The translations under genes and the position numbers were made by a program. A stretch of 64,000 bases of DNA from Bacteroidia bacterium (GTDB lineage: Bacteria > Bacteroidota > Bacteroidia > Cytophagales > Flammeovirgaceae). Below the pieces are notes generated by a model. It was not told the origin of the DNA and did not search any database. It saw nothing but the letters and a program-made list of their open reading frames with translations. The stretch spans positions 1 through 64,000 of the forward strand of contig JAUIAB010000015.1 of NCBI GenBank assembly GCA_030425505.1. Direction: 5' to 3'. Shown here one piece after another: positions 18,478 through 28,359 of the stretch (its first letter is position 1; every line of letters begins with the position of its first letter).

Positions 18478-20181
18478 CTAGTACCCACTAGCTTTAGAGT
18501 TGCCAGTTCGAGTGATATCTGCTGCACCTAGGTAGGGATATTCTGTATTTGGGAAGTGAAGAATAGCTTGCATTCTTCCAATTTGCTCTATGGTATTTAT
18601 TTTATGACCAAGTGTGCGGAGTTCCTGAATAGTTTTTTCAGGGAATTCTCTCTCTAAAATTATTTCATCAGGCAGCCATTGAGCATGTATTTTTTGAGTA
18701 TCAACTGCTTGAGTCATGCTCATTTTATAATCTATTACATTCACTATTGTTTGATAAACATTAGTGATTATAGTAGAGCCACCTGGAGTTCCAAGCACCA
18801 TATAAAGCTGATTATCTTTCTCAATAATAGTTGGGGTCATACTACTGAGCATCCTTTTCCCAGGCTCGATAGCATTTGCCTCTCCGCCAACTAACCCAAA
18901 CTGATTTGGTTCTCCTGGCTTTATACTAAAATCATCCATTTCATTATTCAAAAAGAACCCAGCACCTTTAACCATTACCTTGCATCCAAAAAAGCTATTT
19001 AGCGTAGTAGTAATTGCTACTGCATTTCCTTCCTTATCTACAATTGAAAAGTGGGTAGTTTCGAAGCTTTCTATCTTATCGACCTTTCCTTCTTTGATTT
19101 CCTCAGAAGGAGTGGCCTTATCAAGTTTAATATCAGCTATTCGGTTAGCGATATAGGAAGAATCCAATAGCTCATTTATTGGTGCATCATAATAATCCAT
19201 ATCACCCAAATGTGTAGCTCTATCAGCAAAAACTCTCCTCATAAGCTCAGTCATAATGTGGATAGAATTTGCTGAGTTATGACCATAGTTTTTAAAGTCA
19301 AACTTCTCACTTCCTTTGAGTAGTTGAAGAAGAGCTATACCTCCGCTAGAAGGAGGTGGCATAGAAATGATTTTATGACCTCTATAACTTCCAGTCAAAG
19401 GCTCTCTCCAAACTGCCTTATAATTCTCTAAATCATTTTTTGAGATAATTCCACCACCTCTTTCCATCTCTTTTACTATTAGGTCAGCAGTAACACCTTT
19501 ATAAAACCCATCTCTTCCATTATCCCGTATCCTTTTAAGCGTTTCTCCCAAGTCTTTAAACTTAATTTTTTCACCAGCTTCAAATTCTTTTTCTCTAAAT
19601 AGAAATGGGGTGTCAATATTATGTTTTATAAAATCTTCCTGAAAGCGGTTGATAATATCAGCATCGTATTTAGTTAGTTCAAACCCATTAATTGCTAGAT
19701 CAATAGATGGCTGTACTAAATCTTTAAAAGGAAGAGAACCAAACTTTTTATGAATCGCATCCATGCCAGCTACACTTCCAGGAACTCCAGCAGCTAAATG
19801 CCCACTAAGGCTTTTATTTTCAATAACCTCTTTGCTTTCATCGAGGTACATATCTCTTTTCGACCCCGAAGGAGCCATCTCTCTAAAGTCCAATGTACCA
19901 GTTTCGCCTGATGCTGTTCGGTATATCATAAACCCGCCTCCTCCAATATTGCCAGCTTTTGGTAGTACAACAGCCAAAGAGTACATAGTAGCAATAGCAG
20001 CATCAAAAGAATTTCCTCCTTTTTTTAAAGTAGCTAAGCCTACCTCAGAAGCTAAAGGATGCGCTGAGACTACCATCCCGTTTTTAGCTGCTAAGCCTAC
20101 TCTCTCTTCTTTTGTATTATTGTTTGAGCTGCAACCATATAATATTGCAGCAATACTAAATAAAATGGATAGTTTTCTCAT
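18478..20181 (-). CDS. ggt: Gamma-glutamyltransferase, lipoprotein
   Basis: Cleaves gamma-glutamyl bonds, for example of glutathione, outside the cytoplasm. The 567-residue precursor starts with a lipoprotein signal: a hydrophobic stretch then YGC with C17 as the lipidated cysteine. The family blocks are present: GLAAKNGMVVSAHPLAS, GGNSFDAAIA, GNIGGGGFMIY, FREMAPSG, and the autoprocessing site ETTHFSIVD with nucleophile T375, followed by MPPPSSGG earlier and MLSSMTPTI/GTPGGSTI later. It should self-cleave before T375 into large and small subunits. The gene converges on rsmG and is not in an obvious operon. Confidence 0.95.
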   Translation of the reverse strand: MRKLSILFSIAAILYGCSSNNNTKEERVGLAAKNGMVVSAHPLASEVGLATLKKGGNSFDAAIATMYSLAVVLPKAGNIGGGGFMIYRTASGETGTLDFREMAPSGSKRDMYLDESKEVIENKSLSGHLAAGVPGSVAGMDAIHKKFGSLPFKDLVQPSIDLAINGFELTKYDADIINRFQEDFIKHNIDTPFLFREKEFEAGEKIKFKDLGETLKRIRDNGRDGFYKGVTADLIVKEMERGGGIISKNDLENYKAVWREPLTGSYRGHKIISMPPPSSGGIALLQLLKGSEKFDFKNYGHNSANSIHIMTELMRRVFADRATHLGDMDYYDAPINELLDSSYIANRIADIKLDKATPSEEIKEGKVDKIESFETTHFSIVDKEGNAVAITTTLNSFFGCKVMVKGAGFFLNNEMDDFSIKPGEPNQFGLVGGEANAIEPGKRMLSSMTPTIIEKDNQLYMVLGTPGGSTIITNVYQTIVNVIDYKMSMTQAVDTQKIHAQWLPDEIILEREFPEKTIQELRTLGHKINTIEQIGRMQAILHFPNTEYPYLGAADITRTGNSKASGY

Positions 20182-20388
20182 TTTCTAAATATAGAAGTTA
20201 TTTAAATTTACTTTCTTAGACTGTAAATACTGATCATTGGGGCTTTATTTTGTGTTTTGTACTACTATAGGGGCGAAAAATTACTTTCTCAAAATCCAAT
20301 ACTTAACATTTATTTATATTTTCTAAACTCACATGGAATTTAGGATACTATTTTACGATACTTTTTTTTTAAAGCTAATTAGCAGATT

Positions 20389-23300
20389 TTATCTTGCTTT
20401 AAGCAACTTCATAGTTACAAAAATCATTAGCGTTATTATTAAACCTAATACTATAATTAATGTATAGCTTTTTTTGCTTAACTCAACTGGATACATATTT
20501 CCCATTGGTATAAAAGCAGACCAAAAATAGGGGTGTGCTGCGTATTTATCTGCGCTCTCAATATATTTTAGCTTGGCTACCCTCAAAGCTTCATCTTTGC
20601 TTATGCCATCAGCTAAAGCTCTATAAAAATTTTCCATGATTGGAGCTGTATTGCGATCACTGATATTCCATAGGCTCATCACTAAACTAGGGCTTCCTGC
20701 ATATATAAATGCCCGTGCCAAACTAATCATACCTTCTCCTTGTTCCAGTTTACCTAAACCAGTTTCACAAGCACTTAAGACAATCAAATCAGAAGGGATA
20801 TGCATATTATAAAGCTCATATACATGTAGAGAATTATCTTGGATGGAGTCTTTAGAAGAAGCAAATAGAAGTTTTGAGTTGTCAGGGTTGTCGTCATCAA
20901 CAATACCATGCATGGATAAGTGAATAACCTGATATTTATCTGCATGCTTTTTAAAATTAGCTTCTGTAGCATCCTTGCCATAGAAAAAATTTCCTTCAGC
21001 TAAGCCTGCAATAGTTTTTACTTCCTTTAGAGCACCTGGCAAATTAGATAATTGGATAGTCCTCAACTTATCGAGCTTTCCTTTATTAGCTATGGAAGAA
21101 GTGCTACTTTCATAAGTAGGAGCAAAAGCAAGACACTGAGCTTCACGTTGTGCTTCATGTTTTAAGTTGCTAGCCCAAAGATTAGCAGATAAACTATAAG
21201 AAATAGTGAATTTTTTAATGAGATAAGGGAGCTCTTTATAATCAGTTTCAGAGTGTACGCTTTTTTCTAGATGTTTTTCTTCTTCAATTAGAACTTCAAA
21301 TGGTAAATAATGCAATTGACCATCAGGAATAATAATGAGCTTAGGTATAACACGATCTTTACTAGTGTTAATAACATTTTCTATTGGTTGAATTAGTTGC
21401 TTCCAGAGTTGGTTAGCATAAATACTAAACTCTGTATTACGGGATTCTCTATATTCAGAGATGGCATGCCTTAGTGAGGCAATATTCTTATTTAACAATG
21501 GGTTTTTATCAATTCTGAAAAAATGAAAATGATTTTTTTTAATCACGAAAATAAAAACAGCTTTATTACCGACAAAGTACTCTATTAGCGAGGTACTTTT
21601 ATCGTGCAAATCCCTTTGTAATTTGTTAACAGAAGGAATAGAAATTTTATATTTGAGTTCATAGTATTGTGGATACTTACTTTCAAGATGAATAATCAGT
21701 GAGTCGATTTGCTGGTTTTTTAAAAAAAAATAATCTTGAAATAGAGCTGTTTTTGAAGAATCTTTTTGGGTATTAGCTAGCATAAGTTTTTTATGATAAA
21801 AAGACCTTTCTACTTTCAATTTTTTTTCTAGTTGGATGAGTGAATCTGGAATATTAGCAAAATACTTAGCCTCGTTTTCTCTTAGCGCTTTTTGAAGAAA
21901 GAAAGTTTTACTTTTTTCAGCAAAAGCAAAGGCCAAATAAAGATAGCTAGAGTCATTTGTGTTTTGAAAAAGTTTATGAGCGGTATCAATACTACCTTCA
22001 TAGACTTCTAAATAAACATCATTTAGCTGTTGAATATTGTTCCTTCCTATGTCAAAACGAAGGGTATCCATAAGTTGGGTTGCTAGCTGATGAGTTTTGA
22101 AAGAAGCAATAAGATACCTTTCACTTTTTTTATTATACAAAGACTTAAGAAAAGTAGCTTTAAAGTTTAATGCTATCAAAAGATTAATCTTTGAGTTTAT
22201 GTTTTCAAGTTTTGGGTTTGAAAAAATATCTTCATTCTTAAAATGATTTACAGTGCTAATAATTGCTTTTTGTGCGAAAAATACTGAATTATCAACTTTG
22301 TCAAGCTGATGACTAACAGCTGCTATATTACAATAACTTTCTGCTGTTTCTGGATGATAGCTACCTAGGCTTTTGATTCTAACCTTTAACGCTTTAGTAT
22401 GATAAATTAAAGCGGTATCATACTTTTCTTGATTACTATAGCAAGTTGCTATATTGTTTAGCGTAATTGCTATTTTAGGATGATATTGACCAAAAATTGA
22501 ATAGTCGTAGGTTACAACTTTTTTAAAATAGCTGAGGGCTTGATCAAAATATTTTTGATTTAGTAGAGCGTTACCTATATTACTCAATACTGTATTTGTT
22601 TTCGGGTGGTTTCTTCCATAGACTTCATAGTCTATTTTTAAAGCAAGATGGAAATAATCAAGTGCAATTTCAGGCTTATTCATTTCCATAAAGCAAGTCC
22701 CAATGTTATTATAGCTTACAGCAACTTTTGGATGCTTTTTCCCTAAACCCTTTAAAGCCATTTGTAAGGATTTTTGATAATAACTCAGTGCTTCATTACT
22801 TTTTCCTTTGTATAAGAGGCAAGATCCAATATTATTATAATTAGAAGATATATCTGGGTGATCTTTTGCAAATATTTTCAAATCTATTTCTAAGCTCTTT
22901 GTATAATTATTTATAGCCTCATCATAGTTCCCAGTTTCTTTCCAATAATCACCAATATTTGAGTAACAAGTTGCCACTTCTCTACTCAGAATACCAAATG
23001 CTTCCAAATAGATACTCAATGCTTTTTCATGATAGATAAATGCTTTATTGTAGGCCCCTAAATTCATCAAACAAGCGCCCATAGAGCTGTAGCTTGAGGC
23101 TAAGTTTGGATGATTTTCACCTAAAGTATTTAGATCAATTTTTATTGCTTTCTTGTAATTTTCTAATGCTAAATAATACTTGCCAAGCCGAACTAAACAA
23201 AGACCAATATTACTGTATGTCATAGCAGTATGTGGGTGATTTTCGCCAAGTGTTTTGAGCTCAATTTCTAATGCTTTTTTAAGCTTTTTCAAAGCTTGAT

Positions 23301-23949
23301 TATACTTTCCAAGATCTATTAAACATAGACCTATATTATTATAAGCATAAGCTGTGTATTGGTGGTTTTCTCCTAGAGCTACAAGCTCGATTTTTAAAGC
23401 TTTTGTATAATAGTGTATTGCAGTATCATAAAGAGCTAAGCTTTCATAATGATGACCAAGGTTATTATAAGAATAAGCTGTATTAAGATGGTTTTCTCCA
23501 AAAGCTATGATAGTTATGTTAAGATCTTTTTTCTGAAATTCAATAGCTTTCTCATATTCATCATTCATTTCATAGTAAAACCCAAAATTGTTGTAAGTTC
23601 TTGCTAATTCTTCATAATTAGCAGGTGATTTTGACTGTATTATTTTTAAAACGTTTTCTAGTATTTGTAAAACCGAGTCATTATTTGCTAAATTTAAGTG
23701 AGCTTCACTTATAGAATTAAGTGCTTTTATCTGTCCTTCCCAGTTATCAATTCCTACAAAGAAATCATAGGCGTTTTTCGAATAATTTAAAAGACTATCG
23801 TATTTAGCTTGTTGATATAATTCTTCAGATTTTTTGTAGAAAGTATTTACAACTGACGTATCTGCCTTAAGCTTTTGCTGGAATGAAAGTGCTAAAGTTT
23901 TGTTTAAAAAAACAAGTATAAAAACAAAAATAGCTTTAAATAGGTGCAT
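20389..23949 (-). CDS. Tetratricopeptide-repeat CHAT-domain protein (caspase-like peptidase fold)
   Basis: The 1186-residue product starts with a signal peptide (about residues 1-22). Then come roughly ten TPRs of the kinesin-light-chain type, 42 residues apart, with the recurring pattern HP-x5-YNNIG-x-C (about residues 90-580). A helical linker follows (to about 800), then a CHAT domain (about 880-1150). The catalytic pair is visible: H1014 in HLSMHG and C1061 in SACETGLGKLEQGEG. A transmembrane helix (about 1159-1178) closes the chain, leaving a short basic tail. CHAT proteins are cysteine proteases of the separase/caspase clan, and in bacteria some act in programmed cell death or defence. 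No candidate substrate gene or gasdermin is adjacent. The signal peptide plus C-terminal anchor suggest a periplasmic location. Confidence 0.92.
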   Translation of the reverse strand: MHLFKAIFVFILVFLNKTLALSFQQKLKADTSVVNTFYKKSEELYQQAKYDSLLNYSKNAYDFFVGIDNWEGQIKALNSISEAHLNLANNDSVLQILENVLKIIQSKSPANYEELARTYNNFGFYYEMNDEYEKAIEFQKKDLNITIIAFGENHLNTAYSYNNLGHHYESLALYDTAIHYYTKALKIELVALGENHQYTAYAYNNIGLCLIDLGKYNQALKKLKKALEIELKTLGENHPHTAMTYSNIGLCLVRLGKYYLALENYKKAIKIDLNTLGENHPNLASSYSSMGACLMNLGAYNKAFIYHEKALSIYLEAFGILSREVATCYSNIGDYWKETGNYDEAINNYTKSLEIDLKIFAKDHPDISSNYNNIGSCLLYKGKSNEALSYYQKSLQMALKGLGKKHPKVAVSYNNIGTCFMEMNKPEIALDYFHLALKIDYEVYGRNHPKTNTVLSNIGNALLNQKYFDQALSYFKKVVTYDYSIFGQYHPKIAITLNNIATCYSNQEKYDTALIYHTKALKVRIKSLGSYHPETAESYCNIAAVSHQLDKVDNSVFFAQKAIISTVNHFKNEDIFSNPKLENINSKINLLIALNFKATFLKSLYNKKSERYLIASFKTHQLATQLMDTLRFDIGRNNIQQLNDVYLEVYEGSIDTAHKLFQNTNDSSYLYLAFAFAEKSKTFFLQKALRENEAKYFANIPDSLIQLEKKLKVERSFYHKKLMLANTQKDSSKTALFQDYFFLKNQQIDSLIIHLESKYPQYYELKYKISIPSVNKLQRDLHDKSTSLIEYFVGNKAVFIFVIKKNHFHFFRIDKNPLLNKNIASLRHAISEYRESRNTEFSIYANQLWKQLIQPIENVINTSKDRVIPKLIIIPDGQLHYLPFEVLIEEEKHLEKSVHSETDYKELPYLIKKFTISYSLSANLWASNLKHEAQREAQCLAFAPTYESSTSSIANKGKLDKLRTIQLSNLPGALKEVKTIAGLAEGNFFYGKDATEANFKKHADKYQVIHLSMHGIVDDDNPDNSKLLFASSKDSIQDNSLHVYELYNMHIPSDLIVLSACETGLGKLEQGEGMISLARAFIYAGSPSLVMSLWNISDRNTAPIMENFYRALADGISKDEALRVAKLKYIESADKYAAHPYFWSAFIPMGNMYPVELSKKSYTLIIVLGLIITLMIFVTMKLLKAR

Positions 23950-23980
23950 TTTTGTAGAGTTGTATATAGAGCACTATGGG

Positions 23981-24008
23981 CTATATTGATTATAAATATT
24001 CAATATAG
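23981..24008. promoter_or_regulatory. Nine-base inverted repeat upstream of the CHAT gene
   Basis: CTATATTGA (23981-23989) and TCAATATAG (24000-24008) form a perfect inverted repeat with a ten-base centre, 32 bases before the start codon of the TPR-CHAT gene. The position suits an operator for that gene, but the AT-rich context makes chance likely enough to keep confidence low. Confidence 0.3.
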
Positions 24009-24092
24009 TATAATATTATATATAAAAACACTCTATTAAGTAACCGCAAAAGCTAAATGAATAGCAAACTAATGCAATACATCAATATAGAC

Positions 24093-25031
24093 TTAATGAA
24101 CTAACCGCCCTTCTCCCATACTTATTGGATGATCTTGCATGCCCTTTCTTATATGGAGAATTTCATATATATTTTCTCTAATGGTATCGGATAGTTGCCC
24201 TGTAGGTAAATCATTAGCATCCATTCCAAATGGATTTTCTATTTCTTCAGATATCATTTCAATACCAACCATTGCATAAGCCATTATCATGGCTGCAGGA
24301 ATAGCTAAATACTGAAAGGCTTCTATTAACCCAAAAGGTAAAACAAGTATATATATTAAAATAAAGTTTTTAATAAAAGTACTGTGAGAGAAAGGGATTG
24401 GAGTGTTTTTAATCCTTTCACAACCTCCTAAAACATCTATAAGACCTTGAATTTGAGTTTTTAAATTTAGTTTGTCAATTTCTTTAATAAGCCCTTCTTG
24501 AAACATTCTTTCCATTTCCTCAAATAACATCGATGCTATTAAGTTTGGAACATGTTTAGCGCTTTTTAAAAGCTCCGAGTATTCCTTATTGATATAAATC
24601 ATTTCATCTAATTGAACATTATTTCTCAAGTGACCTTTAAGAGCGATTGTAAAATTAGATATATTGGCAGCAAAAAATTTTCTTCTTTTTATATCAGGTT
24701 CGGGCAATAATGAGTTTAAATTAATAGTAAGTGTTCTACAATCATTTACTAGTTTTCCCCAAAGTTTCCTTCCTTCCCACCAGCGATCATAAGAAGAGTT
24801 AAGTCGAAATACTAAAAATAAGGAGAGAACAATTCCTAATAAAGAAAAGAAAAATGTATCGATTGTGTACTTTGCTTCTAAGTAGCGAACACTGATTATT
24901 GTTACAGAAATATCATAAATTAAAATTATTACTAAAGCGTTTATAAGTTGCTTTAGATTATAACTATGCTTAAAAGTACGAATAATATTAGGTATTAGGT
25001 ACTTCCACTTTTTAGAATCGTAGATGATCAT
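24093..25031 (-). CDS. Bestrophin-family anion channel
   Basis: Homolog of the bestrophin/UPF0187 channels. The 312-residue protein has four main hydrophobic stretches (about residues 28-46, 54-74, 213-250), the family block FRLNSSYDRWWEGRKLWGKLVND after the second helix, and the IENPFGMDANDLP segment near the C-terminus that in bestrophins is the Ca-clasp-like IENPFG block. Bacterial members form pentameric ion channels, some cation-selective. The stop of the upstream RelA/SpoT gene is only 15 bases before its ATG, so it is probably co-transcribed with it. Confidence 0.93.
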   Translation of the reverse strand: MIIYDSKKWKYLIPNIIRTFKHSYNLKQLINALVIILIYDISVTIISVRYLEAKYTIDTFFFSLLGIVLSLFLVFRLNSSYDRWWEGRKLWGKLVNDCRTLTINLNSLLPEPDIKRRKFFAANISNFTIALKGHLRNNVQLDEMIYINKEYSELLKSAKHVPNLIASMLFEEMERMFQEGLIKEIDKLNLKTQIQGLIDVLGGCERIKNTPIPFSHSTFIKNFILIYILVLPFGLIEAFQYLAIPAAMIMAYAMVGIEMISEEIENPFGMDANDLPTGQLSDTIRENIYEILHIRKGMQDHPISMGEGRLVH

Positions 25032-25046
25032 AGTTATACTTAATCT

Positions 25047-27296
25047 TTATGTTAACTCTTCAAAGTTATTATTTTCACTGATTAACTTCTCTTTTCTAGT
25101 AATTTTTAATATTCCATCAATAGAATTGAGGTTGTCAATTAGGTTTTTAATTTCATCTCTATCTTTTACAATAAGCGAAATTTCACCATGAAAAATAGAA
25201 TTATTAGCATTAATAGAAATAGATTTAATATTGACCTGTAGTTGGTTTGAAATAACCTTAGTAATATCATTTACCAAACCAACTCTATCTGTTCCTTCAA
25301 TGCTCAGAGAAACTTCATACTCTTTATCTTTTTGGTGTGCCCATCTTGCTCGTATAATTCTATACCCAAAGCTAGCCATAAGTGCTACAGCATTAGGACA
25401 GCTAGTTCTATGAATTTTAATGCCACTATTAATAGTTATAAACCCAAAAATATCATCTCCAGGTACGGGAGAGCAGCAGCTGGCAATGCTGTAGTCAACA
25501 TTACTGATTTTATCTCCAATGATAAGCTCATTTTCCCCTTTTTTGATACTTTTAATATGTGTTCTGCCTGCAGAAGGAGTTTCTTTACCTTCTTTAGTAC
25601 TTTTAGGCTCTTTATTTTCTGCTAGTGCTGCTTCTGTAAACTTCTTAATCTCATTGTGAGGGATCATTTCAGAGCCAATATTATAGTAGAGCTCCGTTTC
25701 AGAAGATAGGTTAAAATACTGAACTAGTTTTCTGGAAGTGATATCGTCTAAAGGGACTTTAATTTGCTTTAATTTTCTTTGCAAGATCTCTTTTCCGAGA
25801 GCTGCTATTTTCTTCTTGTCTTCTTTTAGATAATCTCGGATTTTGGATTTAGCTTTTGAGGTAGCGACAAACTTTAGCCATCCATCATTAGCTTTTGGTT
25901 TATTAGAAGTTAATATTTCAACTTGGTCACCACTTTGTAATTCATAGTTTAAGGGAACTAACTTCCCATTTATTTTAGCGCCTAAACAGGCAACTCCAAC
26001 TTCAGTATGTATGTCAAAAGCAAAATCTAGAACAGTAGCACCTCTAGCATATCTTTTTAAATCTCCCTTGGGAGTGAAAATAAACACCTCTTCATCAAAA
26101 AAGTTAGATCTAAAATCATCAATAAAATCAATAGCATTTACATCATTATTTTCCAGCAGCTCTCTTACCTGAGTGAGCCAAACATCAACGCCTTTTTCTT
26201 TTTTTACAGATTTGTTTTCCTTATACATCCAGTGGGCAGCATATCCTTTTTCTGCTACCTCATCCATTCTTTTACTCCTAATTTGTACTTCAACCCACTT
26301 ACCTTTAGGTCCCATTACCGTAGTGTGTAAAGACTCATAGCCATTGGATTTAGGAACACTAACCCAATCCCTAAGGCGATTTACGTTAGGTGTATAGAAA
26401 TCAGTAACAATAGAATAAATTTTCCAGCAATTGGCTTTTTCTTCCTCTTTTGGACTGTCAAATATTATTCGGATAGCAAATAAGTCGTATATCTCCTCAA
26501 ATGGGATTTTCTGCTTTTTCATTTTATTGTAAATCGATTTAATTGACTTAGTCCTAGCCTTTATATTAAAATCCAGAGATAGGCTTTTCAGAGAGCTATC
26601 TATTGGTTTTATAAAGCTTTTAGTAAAAAGTTTTCGAGCAGATTCAGACAGTTGGAGCTTTTTAGTAATAAAGCTATACATCTCACTATCAGAATACTTA
26701 AGGCTTAGATCTTCCAGTTCTGATTTAATATTGTACAATCCTAACCGATGGGCGAGGGGAGCATAAACATATTCCGTTTCAGATTTGATCTTTAATTGTT
26801 TATCCTTAGGCATACTCTTTAGAGTACGCATATTGTGTAAACGGTCAGCAATTTTTATTAATACTACTCGGATATCTTTAGAGATAGTAAGCAGCATTTT
26901 TCTGAAATTTTCTGCCTGATTTGAAGAACTTTTAGAGCTATTAGCAGATATTTTGGTCAATCCATCTACAATGTTGGCAACTTTTTGCCCAAACCTTCTT
27001 TTGATGTCAGAGACTTCATATTCTGTATCTTCTACTACATCATGGAGCAATGCTGAAATAATAGATGTAGCTCCTAACCCAATCTCTTCTACTACTATTC
27101 TTGCAACTTCTATCGGGTGATAGATATAAGGTTCACCAGATTTCCTCCTCATATCTTTATGTGCATCCAAAGAAAAGTTGAAAGCCTCTCTGATCTTTTT
27201 TACATCTTCTTTTGTGATGAATGGGCGTGCTTTTCTCAATAATGCACGATATTTATTTAAGATGTCTTTTTTTTCCTTAACTGGGTCTATATTCAT
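25047..27296 (-). CDS. Bifunctional (p)ppGpp synthetase/hydrolase, RelA/SpoT family
   Basis: Makes and degrades the stringent-response alarmones ppGpp and pppGpp. Domain order in the 749 residues: HD hydrolase (about 40-190; YIYHPIEVARIV, LLHDVVEDTEY), synthetase (about 240-350; FAIRIIFD, KSNGYESLHTTVMGP), TGS (about 395-455), a zinc-finger-like region with CCSPVPGDDIFG, and a C-terminal ACT domain (about 665-740). The HD residues are intact, so hydrolase activity is expected; bifunctional enzymes are the Bacteroidota norm. Upstream is a divergent ABC ATPase gene. The bestrophin gene follows 15 bases downstream. Confidence 0.95.
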   Translation of the reverse strand: MNIDPVKEKKDILNKYRALLRKARPFITKEDVKKIREAFNFSLDAHKDMRRKSGEPYIYHPIEVARIVVEEIGLGATSIISALLHDVVEDTEYEVSDIKRRFGQKVANIVDGLTKISANSSKSSSNQAENFRKMLLTISKDIRVVLIKIADRLHNMRTLKSMPKDKQLKIKSETEYVYAPLAHRLGLYNIKSELEDLSLKYSDSEMYSFITKKLQLSESARKLFTKSFIKPIDSSLKSLSLDFNIKARTKSIKSIYNKMKKQKIPFEEIYDLFAIRIIFDSPKEEEKANCWKIYSIVTDFYTPNVNRLRDWVSVPKSNGYESLHTTVMGPKGKWVEVQIRSKRMDEVAEKGYAAHWMYKENKSVKKEKGVDVWLTQVRELLENNDVNAIDFIDDFRSNFFDEEVFIFTPKGDLKRYARGATVLDFAFDIHTEVGVACLGAKINGKLVPLNYELQSGDQVEILTSNKPKANDGWLKFVATSKAKSKIRDYLKEDKKKIAALGKEILQRKLKQIKVPLDDITSRKLVQYFNLSSETELYYNIGSEMIPHNEIKKFTEAALAENKEPKSTKEGKETPSAGRTHIKSIKKGENELIIGDKISNVDYSIASCCSPVPGDDIFGFITINSGIKIHRTSCPNAVALMASFGYRIIRARWAHQKDKEYEVSLSIEGTDRVGLVNDITKVISNQLQVNIKSISINANNSIFHGEISLIVKDRDEIKNLIDNLNSIDGILKITRKEKLISENNNFEELT

Positions 27297-27510
27297 AGAT
27301 TTTTCTAAAAATCGTAGTTTGAAGAGAATACCTCAAAGTGAAAATAATAATTAGTTTTACAAAAAAGAACGATATATTCTGGTTTTCAAATAGTTGCACT
27401 ATATTTTAAAATAAATTAAGTGTGGATTTGTTCCGAGTATACGATTATGAGCTTATGCATCAAAGTATAATCCTTAGCTAAAGCTCACTTTATTCTTAAA
27501 TACTGCTAAA

Positions 27511-28182
27511 GTGATAGAACTAGTTTCGGTATCAAAAAATGATGAGCTCTCTAATAAAAGGGTAATTAAGTCAACAAACTTAAGACTGAAATCTGGAGCT
27601 AGTATTTCTATAGTAGGCAAAAAGGGTAGTGGAAAGTCTACGCTTTTAAGCTTAATTTCTCTGTTAGAGAAACCTACTGATGGGGAGGTTTACTTTTTAG
27701 GAGAGGCTACCTCGAATATCAGTGATTTCAAAAGAAAAGAATTGCGAAGAAAATATGTAGGACATTTGTTTTCTGATCCTATGTTGGTGCGCGAATACAC
27801 TATCTTTGAGAATATAGAGCTGCCTCTTCTTTATCTAAGAGTTTCGAAGAAAAATAGAAAGGCAATGGTAGAAGAAATACTAGAAGAATTCTGCATTAGT
27901 GAACTCAGATCTTTGCACCCAGAAGAAATAAAGGTAAGAGATCAAATACTAGTCTCTCTCGCAAGGGCATTTATTGTAAAGCCAGTAATAATTGTTGCTG
28001 ATGAAATCACTAATGATTTAAATATAATAGACCAAATACCTGTATTGAATGCCTTAATAAAAATAAATGAAGGAGGAACAACAGTTGTTTTAGCAACGCA
28101 AGATAAAAGTGTTTCCAATTTTACTATTTCCAGAGCAGTATTAGAAAACGGTAAACTATCATTTTCTAAGTTAGAAAGCTAG
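27511..28182 (+). CDS. ABC-transporter-like ATPase with degenerate signature motif
   Basis: The 223-residue product has the ABC ATPase frame: Walker A GKKGSGKSTLL (about residues 38-48), Q-loop region FSDPMLVREYTIFENIELP like the LolD/MacB group, and Walker B VIIVADEITND. The usual LSGGQ/E signature is replaced by LHPEEIKVRDQILVSLARAF, so the C-loop lacks the SGG core. This may make it a weak or regulatory ATPase. The start is a GTG. No permease gene is next to it: the neighbours are RelA/SpoT (divergent) and a peptidase. Its partner is unknown. Confidence 0.85.
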   Translation: MIELVSVSKNDELSNKRVIKSTNLRLKSGASISIVGKKGSGKSTLLSLISLLEKPTDGEVYFLGEATSNISDFKRKELRRKYVGHLFSDPMLVREYTIFENIELPLLYLRVSKKNRKAMVEEILEEFCISELRSLHPEEIKVRDQILVSLARAFIVKPVIIVADEITNDLNIIDQIPVLNALIKINEGGTTVVLATQDKSVSNFTISRAVLENGKLSFSKLES

Positions 28183-28319
28183 TATTATCAGTTGTTAGTT
28201 ATACAAAGCCTTTTAATTGATTATACAAAAAAACACATTGTTTGTTGTTGATAATCATGTTTTACTTCTGTTTGTCTGAAATCATCTCACGGATTTCATG
28301 TAAAATGTAAACAAAACTT

Positions 28320-28327
28320 TATTTTTG
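28320..28327 (+). promoter_or_regulatory. Candidate -7 promoter box for the DPP-IV-like peptidase
   Basis: TATTTTTG matches TAnnTTTG and ends 32 bases before the preferred start codon at 28360. It would give a leader of about 25 bases. No strong -33 element is seen. Confidence 0.4.
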
Positions 28328-28359
28328 GGTATCTGAAAAAAATGATAATAAATAACTCT

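Noticed and set aside
19763-20188. 141-residue plus-strand frame opposite the gamma-glutamyltransferase
   Set aside because: Proline-rich antisense shadow; the other strand carries the conserved family blocks and lipobox.
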